Assembly: GCA_018881555.1 (NCBI GenBank)
Contig: JACAXG010000092.1
Span: forward strand, 1,655,981-1,719,980
Direction of reading: 5' to 3'
Origin: Amblyornis subalaris
Lineage: Eukaryota; Chordata; Aves; Passeriformes; Ptilonorhynchidae
Length of the DNA: 64,000 bases
The notes beneath the pieces are model-generated. The model was not told the origin of the DNA, searched no databases, and was given only the letters and a program-made list of their open reading frames with translations. Positions 26,401 to 40,138 of the stretch are shown piece after piece (position 1 is the first letter of the stretch; each line of letters opens with the position of its first letter). The position numbers were made by a program, and so were the translations under genes.

Positions 26401-28844
26401 GAAGACTTCAAGATTGCAGCCCTGTTGATAAACTGCAAGATTGATTCATATCAGGCCAATGACCCAACTAAACCAAATCTTCCTTCAGCAGTGCTCAAAA
26501 GCAGATAGATACTCAGAGAGGCACAAAAGCAGCATAAAAGGCACCAACCCCTTCCTGGGATAATTTTCCCAGCTTTCACAATTTGCAGTTCAGTGACTTT
26601 CTGACCTGAAAATAGTGTATTTACATTTAACAACCTTCTGGATTACATGAACTTGTCCAAATACCCTTGAATTTATGTAAGGTATTAGCACTCACAAAAT
26701 TGTAAAATCTGGAAGTTCCACAACTGAATTAAATTACCAATGAAAAATCAACTCCATTTGTTTCTCTTGCGTCTTAAATCTACCAGTTTTATCTACTTTT
26801 CACTAATTGTTGTACTGGAAGAGGCAGTGAGGAACCCCATACCCATCCGTCTTCATGCCATTTGTGATTTTATACACCTCTGTCTCATCTACTCCCAGTT
26901 GTTTCATTTACAGCCTTGAGAGCAGTCCAATACTTTCTGTACTTCCTTGTACAGAAGCCATTCTATGTCTTTGATAATCTTCATTCAAGGCTTTTCTAGC
27001 TCTACTTTTCCAGTTTGTATTAGTTTGAAAACCTATTTGGCCCCAGCAGTTAGAATATGGGTGAGCCATGGACTTATTAATGATGCAAGTGTTTTCAGTT
27101 TTTCTTCTAAAAATTGCATGCAGTCTATTTATTTTCTAAGCCACTACTGAGCATGGAGATGAACTTCTCATAAAGTATCAATTATATCCAGAATACCTAG
27201 TTCCTGAAAGAAAACAATATTCAGAGCTCATAATTTATATTTAATTTGGTTTTTTGGATGTATCATCTGCAATTTAATTTTATTTAAAAGATACCGACAT
27301 GGCACAGGAACTTTACTCTGTTTACTCTTCATAGTTTGCTCTTATCTTTGCTGTCTCGAATACCACAGTATCACTAGAAAATTTAGTCATGTTATCCTTG
27401 AGTCTCCTCTTCCAAATCGTTTCTGAAAATGCTGAAAATACAGTGGCTGCAGCAGGAACTATGTGATCACTATTAAAATGATCATTTTTAGGTCAACTAT
27501 TCTACTGCATATTCTTTGTAAAGCTGTTTTGAAGGACTCACTCAAGAAAAGAGGCACATTCATGTCAGAGTGTTCCAGCATGGCCCTGTGACTAAAATGG
27601 ACCTGTGGGATTTCTACATTTCCATTTCCATTACTAGGTGAAAACTCTACATCCAAGTGACACTAAAGAACCATCACATTGCTTCTGGTTGGCAACTCCT
27701 GTGCCAAAGGATTGAAATGGTCTGTGTCCAGGAGATACATGTCCTATATGTATTCCCCCCTCAAGTATACTGATAAAACTGACATATTTCTTCAGCTGGA
27801 ATAAACACAAGTATTACATTTTTAGGTTAACTTTGTTAAACTGAATGGGAATCAGCATTGGCAAAAAAAAAATTTACTCATGCTAAGGAGAAAATAGTCT
27901 TCACATGATTAAGGTCCAGTCTAGTGACAATTCTTTCTGTTTATAAAATTTCAACAGTTAGCTCTGAGTTGTTTTGATTGTAGGAGTTAAATACTATTTT
28001 CTATACAAATGGAGACCTCTGTAAATTTCTTTTGCTAAAAAATGGCAGGCATACTATAGTTATAATATTAGCACAAAAAAGTGTTATTCAAAAACTGAAT
28101 TTCAAAATGACTTGAAACAAAAACATATTGGCAGGATGTTTTAGGCAATTTTAGACATGGTAGTCATTGTTACCTCTGCCCTCATTAAGTTCCAATTTTG
28201 AATTCCAAATAATCTAACAATTTATCTTTTTTTTTTTTTTAATTTTGATATTCTACTCAGTCCTGAAAACATTTCAGAACTTTTTCACTGCATCCACAGG
28301 ATAAGAATAAACAGGAGAATCTGAAAATCTTGCTTGATAAAATTCCAAAACTTGGTCATTTGCTGCCATAAATTTTTTTTCAGTCATTTTTAACTTAACT
28401 TGCCTCAACTTACCAAGAAATACAGCTGCCTTTAAACCGGATATTTCTAAAAACTATTTTTTAAAATAGAGCATTCTTTACCTGATAAAATTAGAGTGCA
28501 GAACTTGTACAGATGCCTTCAGATTAGAAATTTTTTTTTATATTTTCAAACCACTTGCCTATGCCTGTCATAAAATTAAGGAAGATAAGTGCATGTCCCT
28601 AGATCTGAATACAGAGATGAAGAATTAGAACCCAGGTGAAATAATATCCTCATTTCTTTGCAATGATTAATGGTTTTTAATTATTCAGTTGTAATGATTA
28701 CTTTTATATAGGTNACATTTTTTGAGTCAGTTCTAGTCTCTACAATTTTCCCCTAAACTTTAAAATTAAAAGTGTTTTGGTTGATGCCATCTGCACCACA
28801 CATTTAATACAAATAGATTATATGTTACGAAGAAATTGTTTACC
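23408..28844. other. AT-rich non-coding DNA, no gene seen
   Basis: No element recognised. A-rich runs occur at about 25886-25905 and 25950-25970 with purine-rich surroundings (25790-26070), and T- and A-runs elsewhere. The open frame at 25152-25427 (91 codons) has no domain that I know and no supporting splice sites. Confidence 0.65.
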
Positions 28845-29022
28845 CAGAGTGTAGTGAGGCACTGGACTAGTTTGTCCAGAAAAGTTGTAGAATTGTGGCT
28901 GTCCCATTCCTAGAAGTCTTCATGGCCAGGTTGGATGAGCAGCCTGGCCTAGTGGGTGGCATCCCTGCCCATGGTTGGTTGGGTTGGAACTAGAAGATCT
29001 TTAAGGTCCCTTCTACCCAAGA
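28845..29022 (+). mobile_element. CR1 LINE 3'-end fragment
   Basis: The plus strand carries the last part of CR1 ORF2 and the tail: GTAGTGAGGCACTGG, then a stretch ending CATGGCCAGGTTGGATGAGC, then TGGGTTGGAACTAGAAGATC and AAGGTCCCTTCTACCC. These are hallmark CR1 3' sequences. The copy is about 180 bp, heavily 5'-truncated, and the final octamer repeats are lost. Confidence 0.92.
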
Positions 29023-32000
29023 CAGCCACTTTTCTGAAAAACACTTCAAANCAAGAAACTAGAAGTGCATTTTCTAAAAATGTATTCAATGGAGCAGGAT
29101 GTACAATCACACCATGTGACAGCATATTGGTACATCCTTAATGACTCAAATTTCATTATTTAACTTGGGTCAACAGCAGAAGAGGTTCAAAATCAGTTCC
29201 TTCCTTCCATATGTGAATATGTCTGCATGGAACTAATCTACTAGGTTTTGAAATTAAAAAGTACTACCTTGCCAAAGAACAGACAGGTAAGTACATATTT
29301 TAGAGAGCTATTTAGTCAGGCATATCCNAAAAATTCTCAATAACCTTTAAAGCTGAATGGTCATTTTCAACAAACTATCTGATTTATGTTTAGTTGCGTT
29401 CTGGAGATTATCATCATTCTCCTCAAACACAGTCTCCTGCATTTTTTATTCGACATGCAGAATAATGACTGCAAAANGGAGTTTTTAAGTAGCTTATAGT
29501 GGCTTTGTATGTGCAGAGGAAATAGAAGGCCAAAACACATGCTATCAATAATAACATTTATTTATTCTAACATTCTATATATTAAATATTTTGGTGTATT
29601 TTCAAAATAAGATATTAACAATGAAATTTCAATGAAGTTCAAATATATGTCTGGAATATCTAATTTTTAAAAAGCTTTCATTTTAATGAAATTACTGTGT
29701 AAAACAATGCTGCAATTTAATATTAAGTTCATCTTGGAATGACGTCCAAGGTATCATTAATTTTTCTTTGCAAGTATTTAATTCTTGAGGAGACCTTATG
29801 TTTGAAAATTCCTGGTTTATTGCATTAGAAAAGAAAATAAAAGCTCCTTTTGATCAATCATATTTNAAATACTGTTATTATTATTAATCTAACAAACATA
29901 GCTGCCTGTAGGTAAACACTTAACATCATATATTTTAAGAAATTGCTACTTCATGTATTATTTTAAGAACCTATCAACAGCTCACCATCAGCAAGTAAAT
30001 TTACACTATTCTAAGTGCTAAACATATAGAAATTTCAGAAATTCCAAATTTGTTAAGCATACCTAGGGTAGGGATACTGTATAGACAGTCGTACTATTCC
30101 CCCCCATAACTGGCACACAATGCATATCACTACAGCAATCTCATTCCTCATTTCTAAGGATGAGGTCAGTATGAGGGGAAAGGATACAGTTCAGGATGAG
30201 TCAGTGTTGTATTAGACACTAAACCTCCTCTCAGAAGTGTTGAAAGATAAGCCTCATGTTTACCGTCACAATAATCTAATATTGCTATCAAATCACAGTC
30301 ACACTCCAGCGAAAGAAGATATTTAGTTATGAACCCTTCAGACAAATCAGATGTGCCATCTTTTTGTGCTTGAGTCAGTAAGTCTACAGTTTGATAGACA
30401 TTACCTTAGGGAAGAATATGTGTAATGTAATACCTAAAGATGTACAAAACTTAAAAATAATTTGAAATGATCAATAAGTTTTCCCATGCCAGAGCCCATA
30501 AAAAGTATTTGGCTCAACAGCTACTGTCCTACTCTTTTTGATTTNTAAATTATGGAGGATCACTAAGGTTCTATATACTATTTTAATACAACTTAAGTAA
30601 CACTTTTGCTGTAAATTCTCATCCATTTGCTGTACATTTACTTATGGATGAATCAATTAATATTTTTAAACTGGAACCTAGATGAGATTATAAAGAGCAG
30701 AGATCCTAGGTAAATGAAATTAAAAGTAAGAAATGCTGAAGAATGTTCTTAACGGAGTGGCTGTCAAGTTATTTCTGATAAAAATAAATACATGAAGTAA
30801 AATATTCCTGTATAACTCAAATCAAATGTGCACGATAGAAGACTGATCCACAGTGGTAATTATTTCATTATTTCAGGGCCCAACAGCTAAACATAATGAG
30901 ATGAAACTAAGTATGTAAAAAATTTCACTTGATGTTATTTAAAAAATCGCTACTGTTAAGGTCGAACTACTTCCAAGGTGATTCCTAAGATTAGGTGACA
31001 TGCACAGCTCTTCCACAGGCAATAGTCATGAAACAGTAAAGACACAAATCTAGTCTCTTAAACCTTAGAAAAACTAAGAGACTGAGATTTTCATCTCATC
31101 TTTGAAACAGAACTTGCTAGCAAAAGAAACCAAAGTGCCTGTAAGTTAAATTAAACTAAATTGCATTGACCACATATAGTTATTTATTATACAATAATTC
31201 TTTCTTAGCCAGAAGGAATAGTCTTTCAAGATTTTATCTGTGCATCAAAAGCTCTGCTGAGGAATAAACCAGGTGATGAGATTTTCAATATGTAAAAACA
31301 TATTGCCAGGTAAATAATTCTTGCTGATTATATGGTTTCTTATAAATTGAATTAACATTCCAAGAGCTCAGTTTTATTTCTTTCCATTAAACATAATTTG
31401 CATTAGAGTTTATTGGCTATTGTTAAATAGTTATCGAAGCTTAATCTAAAATGATATAATCATGTCATCGCAGGATAAAATAATGAGATTCAGTATAAGT
31501 AGGTGTGACACTATAAAGAACAGAAAAGAGCAACCAAGCATTAAAGTCTTCTAAAATGTTATCNAGGATAATAGCATACAATCTCAACTAGTGTAGTGAC
31601 TAGTTTTTACCAAGGCTTCTACATAAACCAGCACAAAAAAAATCTAATTATGAAGTTATTACAGTATGAATAAAAAAATTCAATGATATCTGATATCTAT
31701 AGTTTACATAAACAGAAATGACTAATAATTTGTGGTTCAGAAAAAAACACTTATCTGAAAAAATTTGGGGGGGTTTTAGTAGTACAAATGGAATATCATA
31801 GATATTTAAATTCAACAAATTATTATTATTATCACAAAAAGGAAGGATGGATTAAAAAAGCAAAGGTCACAAAAAATTAAGCCTATGAAGTGAATAATTG
31901 ACAGGTAAAAATTATACCTATAGAAGTAACACATATAAAAAAATCAAATTACAGGAATTCTGAATAGTTTTTGTGGTAAAAGAGTTACAGNCCAACATTC

Positions 32001-32442
32001 ATGTTTTTTTAAATGTGCAAAGTTGTTTACATTGCATAAATGCTAAAAAGGCTTCCATCCAGACCAGTTGCATTGAAGCTGAAAGGCACACCATGAAAAG
32101 TGTGTTTCACACAAAAACTAATCACAACTTACAAACAATAAACATTTCACTTTTCTCCCTTATCCTCACTTCTTCCCATATCAGTCAGTTTGGAGCCTGG
32201 TTTTCATCTACAGTAGTAGTACTTAGGGAGGAAGTGAATCTTACATTGCTAAATTTACCTAAATGATTTCTTGCTAAGTCATTTCGGTTTTGCAGGTCAA
32301 AGCCAACAACACAGACTGCAGAGCAGTACTTAATACACTTGCAGCCACACATGCCACTTACAAAGTAGCTTTAATCCAGAACCGTAGTGCATAACTTTTT
32401 TTAGGGTATATCCAATACTTCTACCAAGATTTTTGAGTAAAT
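29023..32442. other. Very AT-rich non-coding DNA, no gene seen
   Basis: No gene or transposon recognised. Many short A/T runs and several N bases. A donor-like ACAG/GTAAGTAC at about 29285 has only a weak acceptor 42 bases upstream. Confidence 0.65.
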
Positions 32443-32990
32443 TTGGCTCATTGTTCATATGTTGCTTTGAGCTGGCTTGTAGGGCATTCATTCCTGTACT
32501 TCTTNGGGACTAACATTGCTTTTATACAATATTTCCAGGCATCAGGCCCACAGAGGGAAGAACTGGCAAAGGGTGAGCAGGGGTGGGATACGAAGGTGGT
32601 TTACCAAGTCCAAACAGCACTTTTGCAACCTGACAAAAGAGGACAGTCAAGGAAATTTGTAATGCCCTGAGTNTGACTGGTCCCAGTGCTTCACTCTGCC
32701 CTGTTTCCTGCCAGCCTGCCTTGTCACCATTACTGTGTAAGCCATTGCACACCTGGACATCCAGTTTAGCNCATTATCAGTGAATTACTAGATTTCCTGG
32801 GTTTTTTACCTAGATATTTGTACTACTGAAATTACTCGGTTAATTGTACTATTGGCTTGTATTTGTTAATGTATTGTTATTTAGAGATTTTTTTTTTCCT
32901 AAAGCTGTTGGTCTGATGTCTGTTATCNTATCCAAAACCTATAGCTTGCCAGGGTTATGTTAAGCCTGTACTTCTCCTCANGATCTTCTA
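32443..32990. other. Slightly GC-richer unidentified block, possible old repeat
   Basis: GC content rises at 32520-32760 (for example CACAGAGGGAAGAACTGGC and CCAGCCTGCCTTGTCACC) and falls again after. Small open frames on both strands have no recognised motif. The abrupt change suggests an old insertion such as an LTR, but no ends are identifiable. Confidence 0.3.
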
Positions 32991-35900
32991 GGGAAAACAC
33001 AGGAATTCTAGCCAATTGAATTTGATTTTCTAAAGATTAATTATTAAATTAATGGTGCCACTGTTACAGCAAGCTGTGCGTCCAGCTTTGCTTCTGAAGT
33101 CCACAGAAAAGTCATCAGCGTAAATATTTTATTAAGGTAGAATAGATGATATGATGTATAAAGCTTAATTTGAATATAGCTACAGGTGAAGTCATCCATC
33201 TACAAACAAGACACATAGACCAGATCTACAGTATAAGTAATATAAATCTAACTTTGAAAAGGTAAGGGTGAAGGTCTTCATAAATAATTGAACAGGGCTT
33301 CTTAGTGACATGGTCTGGTCAAGACAGCTGATATTGCTCATACTGCTGGCAGATTAATGCAGTTTTGGAACAATCTTAAAACAGCAATTTATGCAATTTA
33401 CACACTTGATGTGTAAATATGGAAGCGCTGTCACCAGTTTAAGTATTCAGACTTCAAAAGGATGTTATAATACTCAAAAGGATTTAGAAAAGAGACTGAA
33501 TTAATTGAAATATAGAGACAAAAAAGAAAAATAAAAGGTTGTGCACTGAAAAATTTAAAACATTCAACATACTGAATTTGTCCAAAAGGAAAATCTGTAG
33601 ATGAGAATTTATTGGAAGCATTTCTGATACTAAAAAACCCTATATGTTTTGCAAAAAAAATGCATAACAAGAGCTTGTGACAGAGAAAGTGAAGCTAGAA
33701 AAAAATTAGTTTGCATTTTCCCTTAATGACAATGAAAATAAGGAACACTTTTCACTTGCTTTCCTTTTTTCCTTGTATTCTTCTTTCCTTAAAGCANTTC
33801 ATGTTTCTCTCTTTTTTTGAAAAGGTTTTTCACTCAGGCAAATGACGCAGTGTGTACATTCTCAGGTTTAGATCTATACACATTTTATACACAAGAAAGT
33901 TGAGACAATTACTAATTATTTCTCCTGTGTTTATTTTGCAAACAAAATTTGTTATAGAAAGTTTTTGAAATGGGAAGACAGAGCAGCAGGTTCAAAATGT
34001 AACAGAAGACATTTTTTCCCCAAGATTTCAAGTTCAGATCAAAGCTCTTAAATGGATCTCAAACAGACATCTAAACATCGGATAACAAAGGTGATAATTT
34101 TAAAAAATCCAACACCTGAGTCTAGTTGTAACAAGGAAGACATGAAAGAAAAAAATTCCTGATTTTTTTCCATGGGATGTAATATTCCAAAATGTTTTGA
34201 CATTATCTCATGTGTTTGNTTGGGTTTTCTTTTAAATGCATTTGTTAATATATGATATATAATGTCATNATGGTATAGAACATAGGCATTTTGAAAATAT
34301 TTTTCTATAAAAAGAAACAACAAAACCCATTTCAAATAAAAGTTTTGGGTTTTTTAAATCTTTATTCTCAAATGGAAAACTCCTATGATTTTGAGCAAAC
34401 TCAGCTTTTGGTAGTTTAAATCACAATTGTATGCTTTCAGACATTTGCTATTTCAAGTCATTTATTTTGATGCTCAGATATTCCAACTATATCAGTACCC
34501 CCCAACAATGAATTGGAGAAGCACACATTAATTTATTTATTGGTCAAATGAAACTCCTACTTAGAGCAGTTTTCTTTAGTTCTAAAAAATATAGACTAGA
34601 ACGGCCTTCAAAGCAAAGAGTTTGGGAAGACAATTCACATTTGTCCATGTTCAAAGAAAAATGTGCTTCTAATTATGCCAGTTAGCTCAGTTTGAATACA
34701 TGAACTTGAATTCAATTCATTATGCTTGGACAACTGGAAGGAGAATTTGAGTTAAGAGCACTAATGTAAAACAAAAGTGAGTGTAATTCAGCACAGTGGA
34801 ACTGAAGCCAGTGTTGTGTACTTACAGAGAATACTACCCTAGCCCTAACCCTCAACAATGACTGTTAAATTGACTTGGACATCTTAAAAAATAAGCTAAC
34901 TTTCCACCCCTGCCTCAGGAAATAATTCTGACTTATAGGCACTTTAATGTTACTGAAGACCAATCACTATTATTCAAGTAACAAAAGCAGTCTTTCTTTT
35001 ATGTCTTCATACATTTTATAATAGCATTTATGAAAAAGAGTGTGCCAAATTTTTCTTCTATGCTATCTGCAATTCTCTGTAATTAGTTAAAGAATGAAAG
35101 CGATGAATCTTTTACCTTTGGATAAACACACTTTTTCTTTTGGAACTGTTGGAATTGTAGAGAAGAAAAACAATCAAATTCAAGTTTTAAGATATTCAAA
35201 GTTATTAATAAACAGATATCTAACAGATATGAATAGCAGGAGCTGCAGCTCAGATTTTATTGACTCATGGATGGATAACTGACTACTAAGAAATGAAGTG
35301 CAGTACCNTGCGCAATCTTAAGGATCCAAAGAAGACAACGTCTAGCTCAGACTCTCATTTCTCTTGCTGGAGTACTGCAGTCACAAATATGGCCTCTGGG
35401 TGCCTCCTAAATAGAAAACTCTTTGCAACAGCCTTCTGCTATAACACACATGGGAGTCGTTCAACACATTTTCAATTTTAATTTTGACTAGAGAGCAAGC
35501 ATTTACTTCAAGCTGCATGCATAGAAGGGTTTTGTGGAATTTAGCTGCTATTTAATGCATTGCAGGCTTGAGTCTACAATCCACAAAAATGGGAAACAAA
35601 ATATCTGAAAAAAACCCACACTATAAAATCTGGCCTGCAAAAAAGGCTATCAAAATACTCACGTCCTAAATTGCCAAAGACTAAGTACTTCTGTCATCTG
35701 ACAGCACTCCTGGAGCTCTTGTAAAAACATAATTGTACCAGATGTAAAGCATATGAAATATCTATTTTCATCAATTTTAACAAAATAGAGAATAAAAATG
35801 TAATAGCTTTTAGTCATTTTGTTTCCTAGCGTTGATCAAAGCCAGTAACTGCTTGCCAAAAAAAGAGAACAAGACAGATGATTTTGTTCTTCCTGTGTAC

Positions 35901-37640
35901 TTTTTCACATTAAAGGATATTTCTCCATGCCTCCTTATTTTTAACTTTCATGAAATCACAGCAATTCCGTTCAGACTATGGCCTTACTACAAGTAGCTAG
36001 AAAGTCAAGGTCCATTTTCATAGTTAATTTCATAGTTAATTTCTGGGGTTTGTTTTGTTTCTTTTTTTTCATATCATTGCTTACCATGTTAAATAGTATG
36101 TAGCCCATTTTCTGCTTCTGGGATGCCATTATGACTAGTTGTTCTTGGTTTTGCACTGCTTGCTTGCTACCTATAAAATTCAGATGGTTTCATTCTGAAA
36201 CTTATTTTGTTTATTTATGTTGAAAGTGAAGCAAAAGGCAGAGATACTCAGTGAAAGGAGCGCTACAGAGTTAAATCTTATAGTCACATTCAAAAATATT
36301 CTCAGATAAGTACAGCAAAACACAGTTAGATCTCACAAGTGCCTCCTTTCTTTTCAATGCTGTCTGCTGTTGACTGAATCTAAAGTGTAATTGCCTTTGT
36401 GTGACTGTAGCACACGTGGATCTCATGGTCTCTATTTTTCAATAGCCTGTTCAACACAAAATAAGATGCAAGGGAAATTAATAAGAGAAATACAGCAGCC
36501 TATGAAGCCTGGAAGATCATGAATAGATATAGTAACATAGGCACAGAAAAATTCTGTAACCAAGAAATACTGTAAAAATTGAATGATTTAAGATACCTTG
36601 ATAATAACTTCTTTCTAACATTCTTTCATACTAAACTGCTTGCTAACAGAACAAACCTTACTATCAGTAAAACATGGTTTGAATAATAAATCCTGGTGTG
36701 GTTATCTTCTTACTACCCTGTTAATTTTGAGTAGCAAAAAGAATCACTGCAATTAACAAGATCAATATTTGCTTGTAGCTCCTTGGACATGGATACCAAG
36801 ACTTGTAATGCTGAAAACCAGAGACAGTTGCTATGATTTTCAAGCTAACAGCAGTCAAGCATAGAAGTTTTAGTAATAATATTTATGAACTGTATTTCAC
36901 AAGTTATTGGGCAGAACATGGTATTAGTATAAAAGTGTTCTATGGCAATAAAATGTCAAATTTCAGCCCAGGTACCAAGGAACATATATACCACATGCAC
37001 AAATAACAGGAAAACAAGGAAGTTGAGGACTTACTCAGAGCTATAATTCTAGAGTTAGCACGTGCTAACTAGCATCTATGCTAGGAAAGAAAGTTTGTGG
37101 ATCAAATACAATGGGATACCAAGTAACAGGTCACCATAGAGGGGGAAAAAAAACACCAAAAAACCCACCAAAACCAACCCAACAAACTAGGGACAAGTGA
37201 GATAGCAGATGGGATGCTGCAAAAAGGTCAGTACTGAATTAAGTACACAAACTCAAATTTGTAGCTTGAAAATTTTGATTTTTCTCAAGTCAGAGTGTGT
37301 ATGAAAGAGAGTATGGTAAAAAGGTAAAATCAGCAGTAACAAGAACAAGATATCATATTTAAAAGAATTCTTCTTAAGGAATTCAAAGAAAGACTATTGG
37401 AGGAAATAGGAGTGAGAGAAACTTCCAGAGAAACTTCTAGCTATGGTGTGCATATTTCGTCTGTAGAGCAATCTAAGTATGATGGGACTGAAGAATGGAA
37501 AATGTGGAAGTTCTTTCAAAGGGCCACCTGCAAACCTACAAACAAATAAGAATGATGTACGTGTTAAGCAAGTTAGCAGAAACTGTAAGAAAAATGTAAT
37601 TAGTGGACTCTTGTATAAATATGACAAGTTGAAAAATAGT
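32991..37640. other. AT-rich non-coding DNA, no gene seen
   Basis: No gene recognised. Minor items: three telomere-like hexamers at 34837-34854, a 12-base direct repeat at 36017-36040 (TTCATAGTTAAT twice) and an A/C-only strip at about 37146-37188. Confidence 0.65.
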
Positions 37641-37880
37641 CAACATGATTTGATACAGGATAGCCCTGGGTCACAATCCCACAGAAGTTCTTTAGTCAAA
37701 TCTGGTCACAGCAGGATCAGCTGTGAGGTCAGGCCAGGGAATTCAATCAGTGAGTACATGGACAAGATAGGGTCATTTGATATAATCTTTGATTTTATAG
37801 AGGCACTTAGCAAGTTCATTTATCAGTTTTCTATGGAAATAGCCACAAGATTAAAGANCTTGCAGAGGATAAGTAATTAG
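37641..37880 (+). mobile_element. Possible ancient LINE reverse-transcriptase remnant
   Basis: In the open frame 37479-37880 (133 codons) the translated order SQHDLIQ, then GSFDIIFDFIEALSKFI, loosely recalls the CR1/L2 reverse-transcriptase stretch that reads roughly SQHGF and, further on, a D-x-x-x-x-DF-KAF motif. The similarity is weak and there are no clear element ends. It could equally be chance. Confidence 0.3.
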
Positions 37881-38883
37881 TTAAGAACTTGGTATGGATA
37901 GTACAAGCAGGTGGTCAATTCTTCTATCTGTGTTACAACAAATGCTTATATTAAATGTTTGTATGAATCACCTGGTAAGGAAGACAAGTAGTGAAGTGGT
38001 ATGAAATTATTCAGTTTAGTAAATATGAGAGCTAACAGTAGGTGCAGATAGACATTCAGGAATTCTTCTTTTTGAGTCCTGGTGCCTGCTACACTGAAAA
38101 TATAGGGTGTAATGAACCACTCTCTCTCCACTTTCTGGACCCCTTCTTATGCCCTTCTAAAAGAAATTATGCTGTAGAAGTGACAAAAAGAGAAAAGTAG
38201 TTCCCGATTTCTAGTTTTACTGAGCAGAAGATAAGATAGGCAAGGTAAAGACAGAGACCAAAAAGGTTTAACTTATTTTGAGGAGAATAACTTTCATGGC
38301 CACAAAGATAAAGTTCTGCTCTCTCAAGCATGAGCTAATCTCTCCAAAATTGTCACTGAACGAGCTATAATGCAACTCTACGAAGTATTTCCTTTGCAAC
38401 TTTTTTCAGGCCTAATGACCGTTCTGTTCTGAATTAGCCAGAGAAGGTAAGAGGTTCATTTCCTGCTGGGTGGTAGAAGAGCGCTTTCTGAAGTCTGCTC
38501 ATTTGTTGTCATTGCTACTAGGTGCTCTGAACTTCATATTTACTCCATAAAACCACACAGGAAAAAGGCATAGAAAATTTGCCTATGTATGTCGTTTTTT
38601 GTGACACTAAACCTCCCATTCTGCAAAGGGAGAAGCCAATATAGCTGATTAATGCTCTTATAAAAGAGATTAAGTACATGGTCCATGCATTCCCTCCTTG
38701 TGCATGCCCCCAGCTCATCTGCTTTCCTCCTTCCTTTTGCATGGAAAAAGGTGGTAACTTAGGAAAGATGAGACAATAGTGACTCTGCTAAGGTAATTTG
38801 CAATACAAGTGGCAACTTCTGCATGGAAAGAACGGTTTGATTTTTGATAGTTTGGTTTTTTCCCCCTACAAACTTTCAGGGCC
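37881..38883. other. Non-coding DNA with one splice-bounded segment
   Basis: No gene recognised. At 38410-38446 a 37-base segment lies between a strong acceptor (AACTTTTTTCAG) and a good donor (GAGAAG/GTAAGA). All three frames contain stops, so if used it would be a non-coding exon. Confidence 0.5.
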
Positions 38884-39230
38884 TTGTGGTGTCTAATACG
38901 CTTTACTGGCTATGACTATCCTCCCCTGCAGCCTCCCTGCAGGCTTGCCCATGGGCACAGGAGCCCATTTCAGCTCAACCTGCAGACTGAACTATGTTCT
39001 AGATGTGCCTGTCCCTGGCCTATTTGTAAACTGTTGTTTGGATTTCCTGGATTGACCCAGGACATGGCTGGCTACCTTGCTTCACGTGATACTCACTGGA
39101 CCCTTGAGGGGGCCTGTTGCTGTCACCACGCTACTCTCTCATCCAGCTCAAGTGCAATGGGGTGGTGTAGGCACTGCCTGGCCTGTGCTGGGGTCAGCTC
39201 GGCTCCCAGCTCACTTTTTAGGGCATAACT
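38884..39230. repeat. GC-rich block, probable unidentified transposon fragment
   Basis: A sharp rise in GC between AT-rich flanks, with overlapping open frames in more than one register on plus (38884-39228 and 39077-39298), typical of GC-rich repeats. It contains CTGCAGCCTCCCTGCAGG and GGCCTGTGCTGGGGTCAGC. I suspect part of an LTR or internal ERV sequence but cannot identify ends or family. Confidence 0.4.
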
Positions 39231-40138
39231 CTTGCAGCTCCCTGACACAAATAATGATATTTTCCTTTTCCAACTTCCAAAGGTATTTAACTTGCTGAAA
39301 ATCACTTCAGAAAAAAGAAGAAGGCCTAAGAGGCTAGGTTATGTTTTCTCTGGCAGTTAGCAGCACTTCAAGGATCAAAATGGTCACTGCTGCCTTTCCT
39401 GCTGACAGATCTTTGAAATTTAAGTTTGTGATCAATGGGAAAAAAAAAGCATTGCAAGTCTCATAACTAATCACACTACTTCTTACACTAGTTTAGTTTA
39501 ACCCTTCAGCTCCTAAGGAATGCCACTGTATTAGTTCTCGCAAACAGAAGACTATCTCTATCAATAAAATTCTTATTACAGTGAGAGATGCACACAAAAA
39601 AGAATTGCATTTCTGCACATAAAAATTGTCCTAAAATAGAGAAACAGGATCAAGGTTGAATAAGTCCCATTAATTTCAATCAAAAGCAACCAGATAATGC
39701 ATTGTCTTTAAGCTCTATAATAAAGATACTTACATTTCAGGATCCAATAGGTCCCACTAGAAGGTTCTAGCAAAATCCTACTTTGCAATTTTAAGGTCCC
39801 ATGTCCAACACCAAGATTACTNGTGTTGTTTATAATCAAGTTGTTCTTCCCCTTCTTTCAGTGTAAAAGAAACTGCCCGCTTCCATCTCATTTGCTTCCA
39901 AATGTAACAGATATCAATATAATTTTTTGCAGCCTTTATTTTGCAAAGTTATAATATCCCCTTCTGTCAAGGAAAGAGTGGTGCACTTTACTTACTAGAG
40001 AGAAGCAACAATATATATTTCTAGATTTAAGACAATGAATTAATAGAGTTGAATGGCAAATTGATTAATGGTTTAATAAGATTTGATGGCAAGGTACATT
40101 TGATTATTNACTGCATAGAAGATGAAGTCAGACAAAAC
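39231..40138. other. AT-rich non-coding DNA, no gene seen
   Basis: Nothing recognised here. Confidence 0.65.
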
